From: Streptococcus sp. HMSC067H01
GTDB lineage: Bacteria > Bacillota > Bacilli > Lactobacillales > Streptococcaceae
Reading direction: 5' to 3'
DNA: 39,605 nt
NCBI RefSeq assembly: GCF_001814775.1
Contig: NZ_KV817804.1
Location: 64,989 to 104,593 of the forward strand
Positions 15,469-24,949 of the stretch are shown piece after piece. Made by a program: the position numbers and the translations under genes. The first letter of the stretch is position 1. Each line of letters starts with the position of its first letter. The notes below the pieces were generated by a model, which had not been told where the DNA came from, made no database searches, and saw only the letters and a list, made by a program, of their open reading frames with translations.

Positions 15469-16749
15469 ATGACTCGTGAATTTAAATTTGAAACCCTACA
15501 ATTGCATGCAGGACAAGTGGTAGATGCGACTACCAAGTCACGTGCAGTCCCTATTTACCAAACAACTTCCTTTGTATTTGAAGATACACAAGAAGGTGCA
15601 GACCTTTTTGCCCTTCAAAAAGCTGGTAATATCTATACTCGTATCACTAACCCAACAACATCAGCTTTTGAAGAACGTATTGCTGCTCTTGAAGGCGGAG
15701 TAGGAGCCCTTGCCACTGCTTCTGGGATGGCAGCTCTTACTTATACTATTCTTGGACTTGCTCACGCAGGAGACCATGTTGTTGCAGCTTCAACTATCTA
15801 CGGTGGTACTTTTAACCTCTTGAAAGAAACCCTTCCTCGCTATGGAATCACTACAACTTTTGTTGATATCGATAATCTAGAAGAGATAGAAGCAGCGATT
15901 AAAGACAATACCAAACTTGTCTTGATTGAAACCTTAGGAAATCCAGTCATCAACATTCCTGATATTGAAAAAATAGCTGAACTTGCTCATAAACATCAGA
16001 TTCCTTTGGTTGCAGACAATACCTTTGCAACACCTTATCTTATCAATGTCTTTTCTCATGGTGTAGACATTGCAGTTCACTCGGCAACTAAATTTATCGG
16101 TGGACACGGTACAACTATTGGTGGTGTTATTGTTGATAGTGGGAAGTTTGACTGGGTAGCTTCAGGGAAATTCCCTCAATTTGTCAATGAAGATCCAAGC
16201 TACCATAATTTAAGCTACACTAGAGATGTAGGTGCAGCAGCCTTCATCGTTGCCCTTCGTGTTCAATTGCTACGTGACACAGGTGCAGCTCTATCACCAT
16301 TTAACTCATTCTTGCTCTTGCAAGGTCTTGAAACACTTTCTCTCCGTGTTGAACGCCACGTTCAAAATGCTGAAAAAATCGTTGATTTCCTTGTTAATCA
16401 TCCAAAGGTTGAAAAAGTTAACTATCCAAAATTAGCTGATAGCCCTTACCATGCCTTGGCTGAAAAATACCTACCAAAAGGTGTAGGTTCTATCTTTACT
16501 TTCCATGTTAAAGGCGGTGAAGCAGAAGCACGTAAGGTGATTGATAACTTAGAAATCTTTTCAAACCTTGCCAATGTTGCAGATGCAAAATCATTGGTAG
16601 TTCATCCAGCAACTACAACTCATGCTCAATTGTCTGACTCTGATCTAGAAGCAGCAGGAGTAACTAAAAATCAAATCCGACTTTCAATCGGTCTTGAAAA
16701 TGCTGATGATTTGATTGAAGATTTGCGACTAGCTCTTGAAAAAATCTAA
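15469..16749 (+). CDS. metY: O-acetylhomoserine sulfhydrylase (Cys/Met metabolism PLP enzyme)
   Basis: This 426-residue PLP enzyme of the Cys/Met family has the length and N-terminus (ETLQLHAGQ) typical of MetY rather than the shorter cystathionine synthases. Motifs are YTRITNPTT (about 56-64), ASGMAAL (about 84-90), the aspartate in VADNTFATPYL, and the PLP lysine at about 208 in HSATKFIGGHGT. It would form homocysteine from O-acetylhomoserine and sulfide. The ribosome binding site is TTTGGAGG. It is followed by a hairpin at 16776-16812 that overlaps the radC translation start. Fine substrate choice (acetyl or succinyl homoserine, or cysteine synthesis) is not certain. Confidence 0.9.
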   Translation: MTREFKFETLQLHAGQVVDATTKSRAVPIYQTTSFVFEDTQEGADLFALQKAGNIYTRITNPTTSAFEERIAALEGGVGALATASGMAALTYTILGLAHAGDHVVAASTIYGGTFNLLKETLPRYGITTTFVDIDNLEEIEAAIKDNTKLVLIETLGNPVINIPDIEKIAELAHKHQIPLVADNTFATPYLINVFSHGVDIAVHSATKFIGGHGTTIGGVIVDSGKFDWVASGKFPQFVNEDPSYHNLSYTRDVGAAAFIVALRVQLLRDTGAALSPFNSFLLLQGLETLSLRVERHVQNAEKIVDFLVNHPKVEKVNYPKLADSPYHALAEKYLPKGVGSIFTFHVKGGEAEARKVIDNLEIFSNLANVADAKSLVVHPATTTHAQLSDSDLEAAGVTKNQIRLSIGLENADDLIEDLRLALEKI

Positions 16750-16775
16750 AAATAACTAGTTTTTATCGAATTATA

Positions 16776-16812
16776 AATCCTTCTCACGAATAATAAAGTG
16801 AGGAGGATTTTT
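16776..16812 (+). terminator. Hairpin ending metY whose right arm holds the radC ribosome binding site
   Basis: AATCCTTCTCAC (16776-16787) pairs with GTGAGGAGGATT (16798-16809) with one G-T pair. Five T residues (16808-16812) follow, then the radC ATG at 16813. The AGGAGG of radC is thus inside the stem. Confidence 0.75.
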
Positions 16813-17493
16813 ATGTATAGTATTTCATTTCAAGAAGATTCGCTCTTGCCAAGAGAACGACTGGTGACAGAAGGAGTAGAGAGTTTGAGTAATCAGGAAT
16901 TACTAGCTATTTTACTCAGAACAGGAACTCGTCAATCTACTGTTTTTGAAATCGCTCAAAAAGTATTGAATCAATTAAGTTGCTTAACTGATTTGAAAAA
17001 AATGACCCTACAAGAACTACAGGGATTATCAGGTATTGGTAGAGTTAAAGCTATTGAGTTGCAAGCCATGATTGAACTGGGCCATCGTATTCATAAACAA
17101 GAAACCATTGAGGCAGAGAGTATTCTCAGTAGTCAAAAGTTGGCTAAAAAGATGCAAGCTGAGCTGGGAGATAAAAAACAAGAGCACCTAGTGGCGCTCT
17201 ATCTTAATACTCAAAATCAAATCATTCATCAGCAAACAATTTTTATCGGCTCAGCTACTAGAAGTATTGCTGAACCACGGGAAATTCTCCACTATGCTTT
17301 AAAGCATATGGCAACATCTGTGATACTGGTTCATAATCATCCATCTGGTGCTGTGATGCCAAGTAGAAATGATGATCATGTTACGAAGCTTGTCAAAGAA
17401 GCCTGTGAATTAATGGGTTTGGTCTTATTGGACCATCTAATTGTCTCACACTCCGATTATTTTAGTTATCGTGAGAAGACAGACCTCATATAA
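16813..17493 (+). CDS. radC: RadC/YsxA-family JAB1/MPN protein
   Basis: The protein has 226 residues from ATG 16813, preceded by AGGAGG at 16801-16806. An upstream reading from 16798 only enters the hairpin. A helix-hairpin-helix region lies at about 20-75 ([24 protein letters not shown]), followed by an MPN domain with [12 protein letters not shown] (about 173-184), where the HxH and a later aspartate bind zinc. Despite the name, a repair role is doubtful. In pneumococci the gene lies beside the amidotransferase and rex, as here. Read-through of the preceding hairpin or a distant promoter must supply transcription. Confidence 0.92.
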   Translation: MYSISFQEDSLLPRERLVTEGVESLSNQELLAILLRTGTRQSTVFEIAQKVLNQLSCLTDLKKMTLQELQGLSGIGRVKAIELQAMIELGHRIHKQETIEAESILSSQKLAKKMQAELGDKKQEHLVALYLNTQNQIIHQQTIFIGSATRSIAEPREILHYALKHMATSVILVHNHPSGAVMPSRNDDHVTKLVKEACELMGLVLLDHLIVSHSDYFSYREKTDLI

Positions 17494-17540
17494 AATAATT
17501 TAGACAAAACTCATCTTATGGAAAATAATTACATAATAAA

Positions 17541-17594
17541 AAGCATCATTTCGAGCTTTTTGAACACCTGAAATAATGCCTTTATCTTTTTTAA
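17541..17594 (+). terminator. Probable terminator after radC
   Basis: AAGCATCATTTC (17541-17552) and GAAATAATGCCT (17570-17581) form an imperfect stem around a 17-base loop. T-rich sequence runs to 17594. It lies between the converging radC and amidotransferase genes. Confidence 0.5.
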
Positions 17595-17613
17595 ACCTTT
17601 TTGACTCAGCCAC

Positions 17614-18303
17614 TTACAATTTATTAACGACATAGTCAAAGAGCTTCTTATCCTTGGGACGATTTTCATAGAGACTCTCAGGATGCCATTGAACACCGAG
17701 AAAGCGAATCTGATCAGTTGTCATTACTGCCTCGATAATGTTATCTTTTGGATCATAGGCGATAACCTTGAGATTAGGAGCCAAGTCCTTAATGCTCTGG
17801 TGGTGGAATGAATTGATATGGGAGATTTCCCCGTAAATTTCTCTAAGAATGTTATCTGGCTCTGTTGCCAAGCGCTGAGTAGTGTATTCGGCAGTAGAGT
17901 CTTGCCAGTGGTCTTCAATATCTTGAAACAAGGTACCACCCATAGCAACATTAAAGAGTTGAGTCCCACGACAAACAGAAAAAATGGCTTTATTTTGCTG
18001 GATAGCTTCTTTTATCAAAGCTAACTCAAAGATATCTCTTTGTAAGTGGTAGTCATCACTATCAATGGTCTTTTCTTCATCATAAAACTTAGGATCGACA
18101 TTTTGCCCACCAGTAAGGATGAGCTTATCTACCATTGAAACATAAGCACGAGCCATGTCTTCATCACCGATGGGTAAAATAAGAGGTATACCACCTGCTT
18201 CTTTGACACCTTCGACAAACCCCTTGATACAATAACTCATCATCAACTCATCATCAGGATGAGTTTTTTCATTTCCAGAAATCCCAATAATTGCTTTGGT
18301 CAT
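17614..18303 (-). CDS. Class I glutamine amidotransferase, PuuD-like (peptidase C26)
   Basis: This 229-residue protein has a nucleophile cysteine at about 111 (AIFSVCRGTQLFNVAMGG), the C26 pattern LTGGQNVDP at about 63-71, and the distal histidine/glutamate pair in GVQWHPESL (about 200-208). These make a complete catalytic triad. It belongs to the gamma-glutamyl-gamma-aminobutyrate hydrolase family, which cleaves gamma-glutamyl amides; the streptococcal substrate is not established. It follows rex by 15 bases on the same strand and is probably co-transcribed from the Rex-controlled promoter. Confidence 0.88.
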   Translation of the reverse strand: MTKAIIGISGNEKTHPDDELMMSYCIKGFVEGVKEAGGIPLILPIGDEDMARAYVSMVDKLILTGGQNVDPKFYDEEKTIDSDDYHLQRDIFELALIKEAIQQNKAIFSVCRGTQLFNVAMGGTLFQDIEDHWQDSTAEYTTQRLATEPDNILREIYGEISHINSFHHQSIKDLAPNLKVIAYDPKDNIIEAVMTTDQIRFLGVQWHPESLYENRPKDKKLFDYVVNKL

Positions 18304-18318
18304 ATATGCTTTCGCTTT

Positions 18319-18960
18319 CTAATCCTCTTTTCTCATAAAATAGAGGAGAGTTTGCAATTCACTCGTTAAATCAACATACTGGACAACAACATCCTTTGGT
18401 AGTTGGAGGTGAACAGGTGAAAAGCTTAGAATCCCTTTGATACCAGCTTCAACCAGGAGATTAGCTACTTCTTGCGATTTGACGCTAGGAACAGTTAGGA
18501 TAGCAGTTTTTACATCTGCATTTTTTATTTTATCTTTGATTTGGGAAATTCCATAAATTGGGATTCCATCAGGAGTTTGGGTTCCAACTTCAGGATGATC
18601 GTCCAAATCAAAAGCCATAATGATTTTCATTTTATTGCGTTCATGGAAGCGGTAGTGGAGTAGGGCATGTCCCATGTTACCAATACCAACAAGCATGACA
18701 TTTGTAATAGAATTATCATTTAGAAGATCAGCAAAAAAGATCATAAGCTTTTTAACATCATAGCCAAAACCACGACGACCAAGTTCGCCAAAGTAGGAGA
18801 AATCTCGTCGAACAGTAGCAGAATCAATTCCAATCGCCTCGGCAATTTGTTTTGAGTTTGCTCTTTCAATCTTTTCGGCGTTAAATCTTTTGAAGATACG
18901 GTAATAAAGAGAAAGTCTCTTTGCTGTTGCTTTAGGAATAGTGGACTGTTTTTCTTTCAC
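18319..18960 (-). CDS. rex: Redox-sensing transcriptional repressor Rex
   Basis: This 213-residue protein starts at GTG 18960, with AAAGG upstream and VKEKQ as the N-terminus, as in pneumococcal Rex. The winged helix lies at about 1-80 ([32 protein letters not shown]), then a Rossmann NAD(H) domain with GIGNMG (about 92-97). The C-terminal helix has SELQTLLYF. Rex binds TTGTGAAnnnnTTCACAA-type operators when NADH is low and represses fermentation and pyruvate genes. A near-consensus operator overlaps its own promoter at 18999-19016. Pyruvate dehydrogenase and pta genes in this window are plausible regulon members. Confidence 0.95.
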   Translation of the reverse strand: MKEKQSTIPKATAKRLSLYYRIFKRFNAEKIERANSKQIAEAIGIDSATVRRDFSYFGELGRRGFGYDVKKLMIFFADLLNDNSITNVMLVGIGNMGHALLHYRFHERNKMKIIMAFDLDDHPEVGTQTPDGIPIYGISQIKDKIKNADVKTAILTVPSVKSQEVANLLVEAGIKGILSFSPVHLQLPKDVVVQYVDLTSELQTLLYFMRKED

Positions 18961-18984
18961 AAAATCACAACCTTTCTAACTACT

Positions 18985-19016
18985 ATTTTATAGAAAGATT
19001 GTGAAAAAATCAACAA
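18985..19016 (-). promoter_or_regulatory. rex promoter with Rex operator over the -35
   Basis: On the minus strand TTGATT (19013-19008) is followed after 17 bp by TAAAAT (18990-18985). The 18-bp site TTGTGAAAAAATCAACAA (plus strand, 18999-19016) matches the Rex consensus at about 16 of 18 positions and covers the -35. Further TCACAA half-sites lie at 18957-18969 near the start codon. Autorepression is inferred. Confidence 0.75.
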
Positions 19017-19041
19017 AAACAAGAAAAAACTAAGAAAAATC

Positions 19042-19257
19042 TTAGTTTATCTTGCTTATATCATTTCGAGATAGAAAGTGATAGAGATTTCCTAGAAGTC
19101 CCTGATAGATTTCTTTTCCATTATAGGTGAGAGAAGTAATGACTGTCGTATCAGGCAGAGTCACACATCCTGATAGTGAAAGCATGAGTGCCTCGTAATC
19201 TTCATATTCTAGGACTCGGTCAATTTGATAAGCATCCTTATAAGCTAGACGGAACAT
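19042..19257 (-). CDS. Small DUF4649-like streptococcal protein
   Basis: This is a 71-residue protein (MFRLAYKDAYQIDRVLEYED at the N-terminus). I believe this is the DUF4649 family, confined to streptococci and relatives, but no catalytic motif is visible. It is soluble, without membrane or signal segments. The start has GATAGGA upstream and lies 9 bases after the DUF1831 stop, so it is in the prs-csd operon. In pneumococci the same pair of small genes sits between csd and rex. Function unknown. Confidence 0.75.
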   Translation of the reverse strand: MFRLAYKDAYQIDRVLEYEDYEALMLSLSGCVTLPDTTVITSLTYNGKEIYQGLLGNLYHFLSRNDISKIN

Positions 19258-19266
19258 ATTGGTATC

Positions 19267-19614
19267 CTATCTTTCGCTTTTTGTAAAGACGCCTCGTTCT
19301 ACTAAGCTGTCCATCAGGAAGTAGAACTTTTCTTGGTGGATGTGGTGGTCTTCAGATCTAAAGATATCTACCAATCGTAAACCAAATTTGTCGGTAATAT
19401 TGATTTTTGCACCATTTAGCTCTTTATTGATAACGATTTTAAGTTGAAAACCTTCACCACTATTAGGAACCTTTTCGAGAAGACGAGTAAGTTCGTAATT
19501 ACCAACCTTTGTTTCAAAGAAAGTGTTATCTTTAAGAGTAAACTTTTTGACAGTTGGACTGATTGTATAATCGTAACGGCAATTTTTGAGACGAATTGTT
19601 TGTTCGAATGCCAT
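19267..19614 (-). CDS. DUF1831-family protein
   Basis: This 115-residue soluble protein has the N-terminus MAFEQTIRLKNCRYDYTIS. Size and context fit DUF1831, a Firmicutes family commonly encoded right after a cysteine desulfurase. Its ATG follows the csd stop by 4 bases, with a good GGAGG inside the end of csd, so the two are coupled. This suggests a job in sulfur transfer or iron-sulfur work together with Csd, but that is guilt by association. No metal-binding or cysteine motif is conserved enough to name an activity. Confidence 0.78.
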   Translation of the reverse strand: MAFEQTIRLKNCRYDYTISPTVKKFTLKDNTFFETKVGNYELTRLLEKVPNSGEGFQLKIVINKELNGAKINITDKFGLRLVDIFRSEDHHIHQEKFYFLMDSLVERGVFTKSER

Positions 19615-19618
19615 TGAG

Positions 19619-20734
19619 TTAACCTCCGATAATTTCTTTTAGAGTTTCTGCAAGTTGTTTCATTTCTTGAAGAGTATTTTGAGGGGAGATGCTGATGCGA
19701 ACAGATTCATGTAAGCGATGGGATTCTGGTCCATAGAAAGCTTCTAGGACATGACTAATTTGGACAATACCAGCAGTACAAGCTGAACCAGTCGATATTG
19801 AAATTCCAGCAAGATCCAGTCGAAGAAGCAATAAATCATTTTTTTGACCTGGAAATCCAATATTGAGGACATAAGGCAACTGGTTCTTTCCTTGGTTAAG
19901 ATAATAGTCAGCCCCAGTCATTTCATGTAGAAATACATTTTTTAGTTCTTCCACCTCTTTGAAATGCTGCTCTTGTTTTTCAAGTGCCTCTTTGAGTGCT
20001 GCCACCATTCCAACGATTGCAGGTAGATTTTCAGTTCCTGCTCTTTTCTTTTGTTCCTGATCTCCACCATGAAGGTAGGAGTCAAAGTCCATAGTAGCAG
20101 AGTAAAGAAAACCAATGCCTTTAGGGCCATGAAACTTATGGGCAGAAGCGCTTAGGAAATCAATTCCCAAAGTCTCAGGGAAAATCGGAACTTTTCCAAC
20201 TGCTTGGACTGCATCCACATGGAAAGCTGCCTGATGCTGTTTCAGAAGTTCTCCAATTTCAGAAATTGGTAAAAGAGTACCCGTTTCATTGTTGGCATAC
20301 ATAGTTGAGACAAGGATAGTATCATCACGAAGAGCTTCTTGAACTTGTTGAGCAGAGATTTCTTGATTTATGGGTTGTAAAATTGTTACTTCAAAACCAA
20401 AATTCTCCACCAAGTATTCAATGGGCTCAAGGACAGAATGATGCTCAATAGCAGTGGTAATGATGTGTTTGCCCAAATTTTGGTGACGGAGACAGTGACC
20501 GATAATAGCAGTGTTGTTACTTTCAGTCCCGCCCGCAGTGAAGAAAAGATGTTGGGGTTTAGTTCCTAGTAAAGATGCCAAGTCTTGGCGCGCTTCACGC
20601 AATAATTTTCCCGCTTGGCGACCATGACTATGAATACTAGAAGGATTTCCATAGGTTTCCTGCATGACTTGAGTCATTGCTGAGATAGCAACTGCTGACA
20701 TAGGAGTCGTAGCAGCATTATCCAAATAAATCAA
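19619..20734 (-). CDS. Cysteine desulfurase (NifS/IscS class)
   Basis: This 371-residue PLP enzyme starts at TTG 20734 with AGGTGAG upstream. The N-terminus is YLDNAATTPM. The aspartate and histidine pocket includes TAGGTESNN (about 66-74), the PLP lysine is K200 in SASAHKFHGPKG, and the catalytic cysteine is C319 in STGSACTAG. It removes sulfur from cysteine as a persulfide for tRNA thiolation or iron-sulfur clusters. The SACTAG pattern resembles the NifS-like tRNA-thiolation type. It follows prs by 15 bases and precedes DUF1831 on the same strand. Confidence 0.92.
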   Translation of the reverse strand: MIYLDNAATTPMSAVAISAMTQVMQETYGNPSSIHSHGRQAGKLLREARQDLASLLGTKPQHLFFTAGGTESNNTAIIGHCLRHQNLGKHIITTAIEHHSVLEPIEYLVENFGFEVTILQPINQEISAQQVQEALRDDTILVSTMYANNETGTLLPISEIGELLKQHQAAFHVDAVQAVGKVPIFPETLGIDFLSASAHKFHGPKGIGFLYSATMDFDSYLHGGDQEQKKRAGTENLPAIVGMVAALKEALEKQEQHFKEVEELKNVFLHEMTGADYYLNQGKNQLPYVLNIGFPGQKNDLLLLRLDLAGISISTGSACTAGIVQISHVLEAFYGPESHRLHESVRISISPQNTLQEMKQLAETLKEIIGG

Positions 20735-20749
20735 AAGCTCACCTTATTT

Positions 20750-21694
20750 CTATTTAAATAGTGGACTAACTGGTTTTCTTTCGTGAATACGAACCATAGC
20801 ATCACCAATCAATTCGCTAGCAGTGATGTATTGTACGTTTTTAGGTGTTTTCCCTTTAGTTGCAACAGAGTCTGTTACCAAGATTTCCTTGATATTTGCT
20901 ACATCTAACAATTCTGCAGCACCTTCAACAAAAAGTCCGTGACTTGAAACAGCATAGATTTCAGTTGCGCCCTCGCGTTCCACGATTTTAGCTGCTTCAG
21001 AGAAAGTACGTCCAGTGTTAAGAATATCATCGATCAAGATTGCTTTTTTACCTTCAACATCACCAATGATATAGCCTTGGTTGCGTTCAGAATCATCTTG
21101 CGCATAGTCGATAATCGCAATTGGAGCATCAAGATATTCAGCAAGGCTACGAGCACGTTTTACACCAGAGTTTTTAGGACTAACGACAACCACATCTGAA
21201 CCAACGAGTCCTTTATCACAATAGTGTTTTGCAAAAAGTGGAATTGTGTAGAGGTTATCAACTGGAATGTCAAAGAAACCTTGAACCTGAACGGCATGGA
21301 GGTCTAGAGTCAATACGCGACTAACTCCAGCTTTGACCAACATATTTGCAACAAGCTTGGCAGTAAGTGGTTCGCGAGAAGAAGCGATACGGTCTTGACG
21401 CGCGTAGCCAAAGTAAGGAAGGACAACGTTAATCGTATTTGCACTAGCACGAACACAGGCATCAACCATAATCAAGAGCTCCATCAAGTGATTGTTGACA
21501 GGGTAGCTGGTTGATTGGATGATATAGACGTCATAACCACGGACACTTTCTTCGATGTTGACTTGGATTTCACCGTCTGAAAATTGACGGGAAGACAACT
21601 TGCCAAGTGGTACACCAGCAGCATCAGCAATTTTTTGAGCAATTTCCTGATTGGAATTGAGAGCGAAAAGCTTCATGTTTTTTGTATCTGACAT
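20750..21694 (-). CDS. prs: Ribose-phosphate pyrophosphokinase (PRPP synthase)
   Basis: This 314-residue class I PRPP synthase joins ribose 5-phosphate and ATP to make PRPP for nucleotide, histidine and tryptophan synthesis. It has YFGYARQDR with the ATP-binding loop (about 94-102), [11 protein letters not shown] (about 130-140), and the PRPP motif [12 protein letters not shown] (about 218-229). The length is normal. The start has AGAGGAC upstream. Streptococci often carry two prs genes and this is the copy beside csd. It leads a minus-strand operon; a promoter in the 165 bp upstream was not convincing. Confidence 0.94.
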   Translation of the reverse strand: MSDTKNMKLFALNSNQEIAQKIADAAGVPLGKLSSRQFSDGEIQVNIEESVRGYDVYIIQSTSYPVNNHLMELLIMVDACVRASANTINVVLPYFGYARQDRIASSREPLTAKLVANMLVKAGVSRVLTLDLHAVQVQGFFDIPVDNLYTIPLFAKHYCDKGLVGSDVVVVSPKNSGVKRARSLAEYLDAPIAIIDYAQDDSERNQGYIIGDVEGKKAILIDDILNTGRTFSEAAKIVEREGATEIYAVSSHGLFVEGAAELLDVANIKEILVTDSVATKGKTPKNVQYITASELIGDAMVRIHERKPVSPLFK

Positions 21695-21859
21695 TGATAA
21701 ACCGTCCTCTATAAACTATGTGAAACTGTGCAGTAAACTATTTTTCTAAAAAGAAGTTCTTGTCTCTTAGTCTGAGAAAAGCTCTTTTGAAGAAAGTATT
21801 TGCAACACAGATTCTATTATTTTTTATCCCTTCTATTCTATCAAAAAAAGAAGATTATT

Positions 21860-22429
21860 TCAGTATTTTTTCATATTTTCTATAAAACGAACTAATTTTG
21901 AGGGTGCTTTTTGGTAATGGATGCCATTTGCCTCTAAAAAATCCAGAAAATCAAGCTTTCCTTGGTCGCCATTTTCCACTTCCAACTCAAGTTCGTAGTC
22001 AACAATATCAAAGTAATGGCTTTGATCAAGTGCCATAAGACCAATAGAAGTTTCCTTTTCGTAACGAATGGTCGTCAAACAACCTAAAACTGTCCAATCT
22101 TTTGGTGAAATACCACGGGAGAGGAGTTCCTCAAGAATCATTCCTTGAGGGAGTTTTCCTGAGTCTAGGCATTTGGTGGCTTCGTCTAAACTTAGAGCTT
22201 GGTTATATTCCATATTTCCTACAGTTTGTGGGATTTTAATGGTCAATTCAGCACTGTCCTCAAAGGTGCGAATACGCATGGCAATTTTATGTTTGCGAAG
22301 ATAAAAATCCGGCGTGTCTAGGTAATAGTTTTTCTGTGTTATCGGTAAAATTTCCGAAAAATTTGCCTGTAATCGGTGATACTCTTCCTTGGTTAAAAGA
22401 GTTTTCATTTCAATTTCCAAATGTTTCAT
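21860..22429 (-). CDS. CYTH-domain (triphosphate tunnel) protein
   Basis: This 189-residue protein starts HLEIEMKTLLTKEEYHRL, with the ExExK strand that gives CYTH proteins their name. Other basic tunnel residues are RIRTF (about 52-56) and TIKIPQ (about 63-68), and the acidic cluster ELELEVE lies at about 147-153. CYTH enzymes hydrolyse triphosphates, such as thiamine triphosphate or inorganic tripolyphosphate, in the cytoplasm. The substrate here is not known. It is divergent from relQ, with overlapping -10 boxes in between. Confidence 0.88.
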   Translation of the reverse strand: MKHLEIEMKTLLTKEEYHRLQANFSEILPITQKNYYLDTPDFYLRKHKIAMRIRTFEDSAELTIKIPQTVGNMEYNQALSLDEATKCLDSGKLPQGMILEELLSRGISPKDWTVLGCLTTIRYEKETSIGLMALDQSHYFDIVDYELELEVENGDQGKLDFLDFLEANGIHYQKAPSKLVRFIENMKKY

Positions 22430-22460
22430 TTTTTCGACCTTTTCCTTATCTATGAAAGCG

Positions 22461-22475
22461 ATTATATGGTATAAT
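22461..22475. promoter_or_regulatory. Divergent -10 boxes of relQ and the CYTH gene in one palindrome
   Basis: ATTATA-TGG-TATAAT is a perfect inverted repeat. The right half, with TG upstream (22467-22475), is an extended -10 for relQ. The left half read on the minus strand is TATAAT for the CYTH gene. RNA polymerase cannot occupy both at once. The relQ leader that follows (about 82 bases) has a TGATTTT / AAAATCA hairpin at 22497-22516. Confidence 0.6.
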
Positions 22476-22564
22476 AAGCATTGTATTTATTGTATATGAT
22501 TTTTTCTATAAAATCAAAGACTAGATAAATCTAAAGTGTATAGAGAATTGGACACAAAAAATAT

Positions 22565-23236
22565 ATGATTACAGAATGGGAAGAGTTTTTAGATCCTTAC
22601 ATTCAGGCTGTTGGAGAGTTGAAGATTAAACTTCGTGGTATTCGAAAACAATACCGTAAGCAAAACAAACATTCTCCAATCGAGTTTGTAACTGGTCGCG
22701 TTAAACCGATTGAAAGTATCAAGGAAAAAATGGTCCGTCGTGGAATCGGCTATGATACACTTGAGCAGGACTTGCAGGATATCGCAGGTTTGCGTGTCAT
22801 GGTTCAGTTTGTAGATGACGTGAAAGAAGTTGTCTCTATCCTTCATAAAAGACAGGATATGAGAGTCGTTCAAGAACGAGACTACATTAAGCATCGTAAG
22901 GCTTCGGGTTATCGTTCATATCACTTGATTATCGAGTACACTGTTGATACGATTAACGGTGCTAAAACGATTTTAGTTGAGATTCAGATTCGCACCTTGG
23001 CTATGAATTTCTGGGCAACAATCGAACATTCGCTCAACTACAAATATCAGGGAGATTTTCCAGAGGAAATCAAGGAACGACTTGCCATTACAGCGAGGAT
23101 TTCTCACCAGTTAGACGAAGAAATGAGCAAGATTCGTGATGATATTCAAGAAGCACAAGCTCTCTTTGATCCCTTACATAGAAAGTTAAATGACGGGGTA
23201 GGAAATAGTGACGATACCGATGAAGAATACAGGTAA
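22565..23236 (+). CDS. relQ: Small alarmone synthetase RelQ
   Basis: This 223-residue single-domain (p)ppGpp synthetase lacks the hydrolase and regulatory domains of Rel. It transfers pyrophosphate from ATP to GDP or GTP. Seen motifs are [17 protein letters not shown] (about 44-60), [13 protein letters not shown] (about 68-80), [12 protein letters not shown] (about 110-121), and [17 protein letters not shown] (about 140-156). The ribosome binding site is weak (GGAC). It heads relQ-ppnK-rluD-pta, the same arrangement as in pneumococcus. The ppnK start lies inside its 3' end. Confidence 0.95.
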   Translation: MITEWEEFLDPYIQAVGELKIKLRGIRKQYRKQNKHSPIEFVTGRVKPIESIKEKMVRRGIGYDTLEQDLQDIAGLRVMVQFVDDVKEVVSILHKRQDMRVVQERDYIKHRKASGYRSYHLIIEYTVDTINGAKTILVEIQIRTLAMNFWATIEHSLNYKYQGDFPEEIKERLAITARISHQLDEEMSKIRDDIQEAQALFDPLHRKLNDGVGNSDDTDEEYR

Positions 23237-24038
23237 ACGAATTGATCTAATCGCTAACCGCAAACCTCAAAGTCAAAGAGTCTTATATGAGTTAAAAGAT
23301 CGACTCAGGAAAAATAACTTTATATTAAACGACAAAAATCCAGATATTGTGATTTCCATTGGTGGTGATGGCATGCTCTTGTCTGCCTTTCACAAGTATG
23401 AAGACCAGCTGGATAAGGTTCGTTTTGTGGGAGTTCATACGGGGCACTTGGGCTTTTATACGGACTATCGTGATTTCGAACTAGATCAACTGGTTACTAA
23501 TCTGCTTTTAGACAGTGGAGCTCGAGTATCATACCCGCTTTTAAATGTAAAGATTTTTCTGGAAAATGGTGAAGTGAAAATTTTCCGTGCCTTGAACGAA
23601 GCAAGCATTCGGAGAACTGACAGAACCATGGTAGCGGATGTTGTTATCAATCATGTACCGTTTGAACGCTTTCGGGGGGATGGTTTGACCGTCTCGACAC
23701 CAACTGGTAGTACAGCCTATAATAAATCTCTTGGGGGTGCTGTATTACATCACACTATCGAAGCTCTACAATTGACAGAGATTGCAAGTTTGAACAATCG
23801 TGTTTACCGAACCCTCGGTTCGTCAATCATTGTACCTAAGAAGGATAAGATCGAGTTGATACCGACTCGCAATGACTATCATACGATATCAGTTGACAAT
23901 AGTGTTTATTCCTTCCGTAATATTGAGCGAATAGAGTACCAGATTGATCACCACAAGATCCACTTTGTCGCAACTCCAAGTCATACCAGTTTTTGGAATC
24001 GTGTCAAGGATGCCTTTATTGGTGAGGTGGATGAATGA
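23220..24038 (+). CDS. ppnK: NAD kinase
   Basis: This 272-residue cytoplasmic enzyme makes NADP from NAD and ATP or polyphosphate. The motif [13 protein letters not shown] (about 46-58) and the downstream [17 protein letters not shown] (about 153-169) are classic NAD kinase signatures. The ATG at 23220 ([15 protein letters not shown]) matches the pneumococcal start; a GTG at 23208 has AGGA just upstream and would add four residues, so the start is not fully settled. It overlaps relQ by 17 bases and rluD by four, indicating tight translational coupling. Confidence 0.93.
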   Translation: MKNTGKRIDLIANRKPQSQRVLYELKDRLRKNNFILNDKNPDIVISIGGDGMLLSAFHKYEDQLDKVRFVGVHTGHLGFYTDYRDFELDQLVTNLLLDSGARVSYPLLNVKIFLENGEVKIFRALNEASIRRTDRTMVADVVINHVPFERFRGDGLTVSTPTGSTAYNKSLGGAVLHHTIEALQLTEIASLNNRVYRTLGSSIIVPKKDKIELIPTRNDYHTISVDNSVYSFRNIERIEYQIDHHKIHFVATPSHTSFWNRVKDAFIGEVDE

Positions 24039-24934
24039 GATTTGAGTTCATTGCTGACGAACACGTCAAGGTAAAGACTTTTTTAAAAAAGCATGAAGTC
24101 TCTAAAGGTTTGCTAGCCAAAATCAAGTTTCGAGGTGGAGATATTCGCGTAAACGGTCATCCACAAAATGCAACCTATCTCTTGGATATAGGAGATGTGG
24201 TTGTCATCGACATTCCTCCTGAGGAAGATTTCGAGACACTGGAAGCAATAGATTATCCACTGGATATTCTGTTTGAGGATGATCATTTCTTAATTCTAAA
24301 CAAACCCTTTGGTGTGGCCTCGATTCCTAGTGTCAATCATTCCAATACCATTGCTAACTTTATCAAGGGCTACTATGTGAAACAGAACTATGAAAATCAG
24401 CAGGTTCACATTGTAACCAGACTAGATCGAGATACTTCGGGTTTGATGCTTTTTGCGAAACATGGTTATGCTCATGCTAGACTAGACAAACAATTGCAGA
24501 AGAAAGCCATTGAAAAGCGATACTTTGCTCTGGTTAAAGGAGATGGTTTTCTGGAACCTCAAGGTGAGATTATTGCACCGATTGCCCGTGACGAAGATTC
24601 AATCATTACTAGACGAGTGGCAAAAGGTGGTAAATATGCCCATACTTCCTATCGCATAGTGCAGTCTTATGGCAATATTCATCTAGTTGATATTCGACTA
24701 CATACGGGAAGGACACACCAGATTCGTGTTCATTTCTCCCATATCGGTTTCCCTTTGCTTGGCGATGACCTCTATGGTGGTAGTCTCGAACATGGCATAG
24801 AGCGTCAAGCTCTGCATTGCCATTACCTATCGTTTTATCATCCTTTTCTTGAAGAGCAGTTGGAGATGGAAAGTCCACTGCCGGATGATTTCAACACCCT
24901 TATTACTCAGTTATCAAATAATAATTTATCTTAA
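24035..24934 (+). CDS. rluD: RluD-family 23S rRNA pseudouridine synthase
   Basis: This 299-residue protein has an S4-like N-terminus (about 12-60, [16 protein letters not shown]) and a pseudouridine synthase domain. The catalytic aspartate is D131 in [26 protein letters not shown] (about 227-236) and [10 protein letters not shown] (about 244-253) are family motifs. It isomerises uridine in 23S rRNA; which sites (RluD-type or another of the RluA family) is not certain. It overlaps ppnK by ATGA and is 15 bases before pta. Confidence 0.92.
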   Translation: MRFEFIADEHVKVKTFLKKHEVSKGLLAKIKFRGGDIRVNGHPQNATYLLDIGDVVVIDIPPEEDFETLEAIDYPLDILFEDDHFLILNKPFGVASIPSVNHSNTIANFIKGYYVKQNYENQQVHIVTRLDRDTSGLMLFAKHGYAHARLDKQLQKKAIEKRYFALVKGDGFLEPQGEIIAPIARDEDSIITRRVAKGGKYAHTSYRIVQSYGNIHLVDIRLHTGRTHQIRVHFSHIGFPLLGDDLYGGSLEHGIERQALHCHYLSFYHPFLEEQLEMESPLPDDFNTLITQLSNNNLS

Positions 24935-24949
24935 AAGGAGTAAAAACTC

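Noticed and set aside
21695..21859. PRPP or guanidine-type riboswitch or clear promoter before prs
   Set aside because: No convincing conserved fold or -35/-10 pair was found; only minor dyads.
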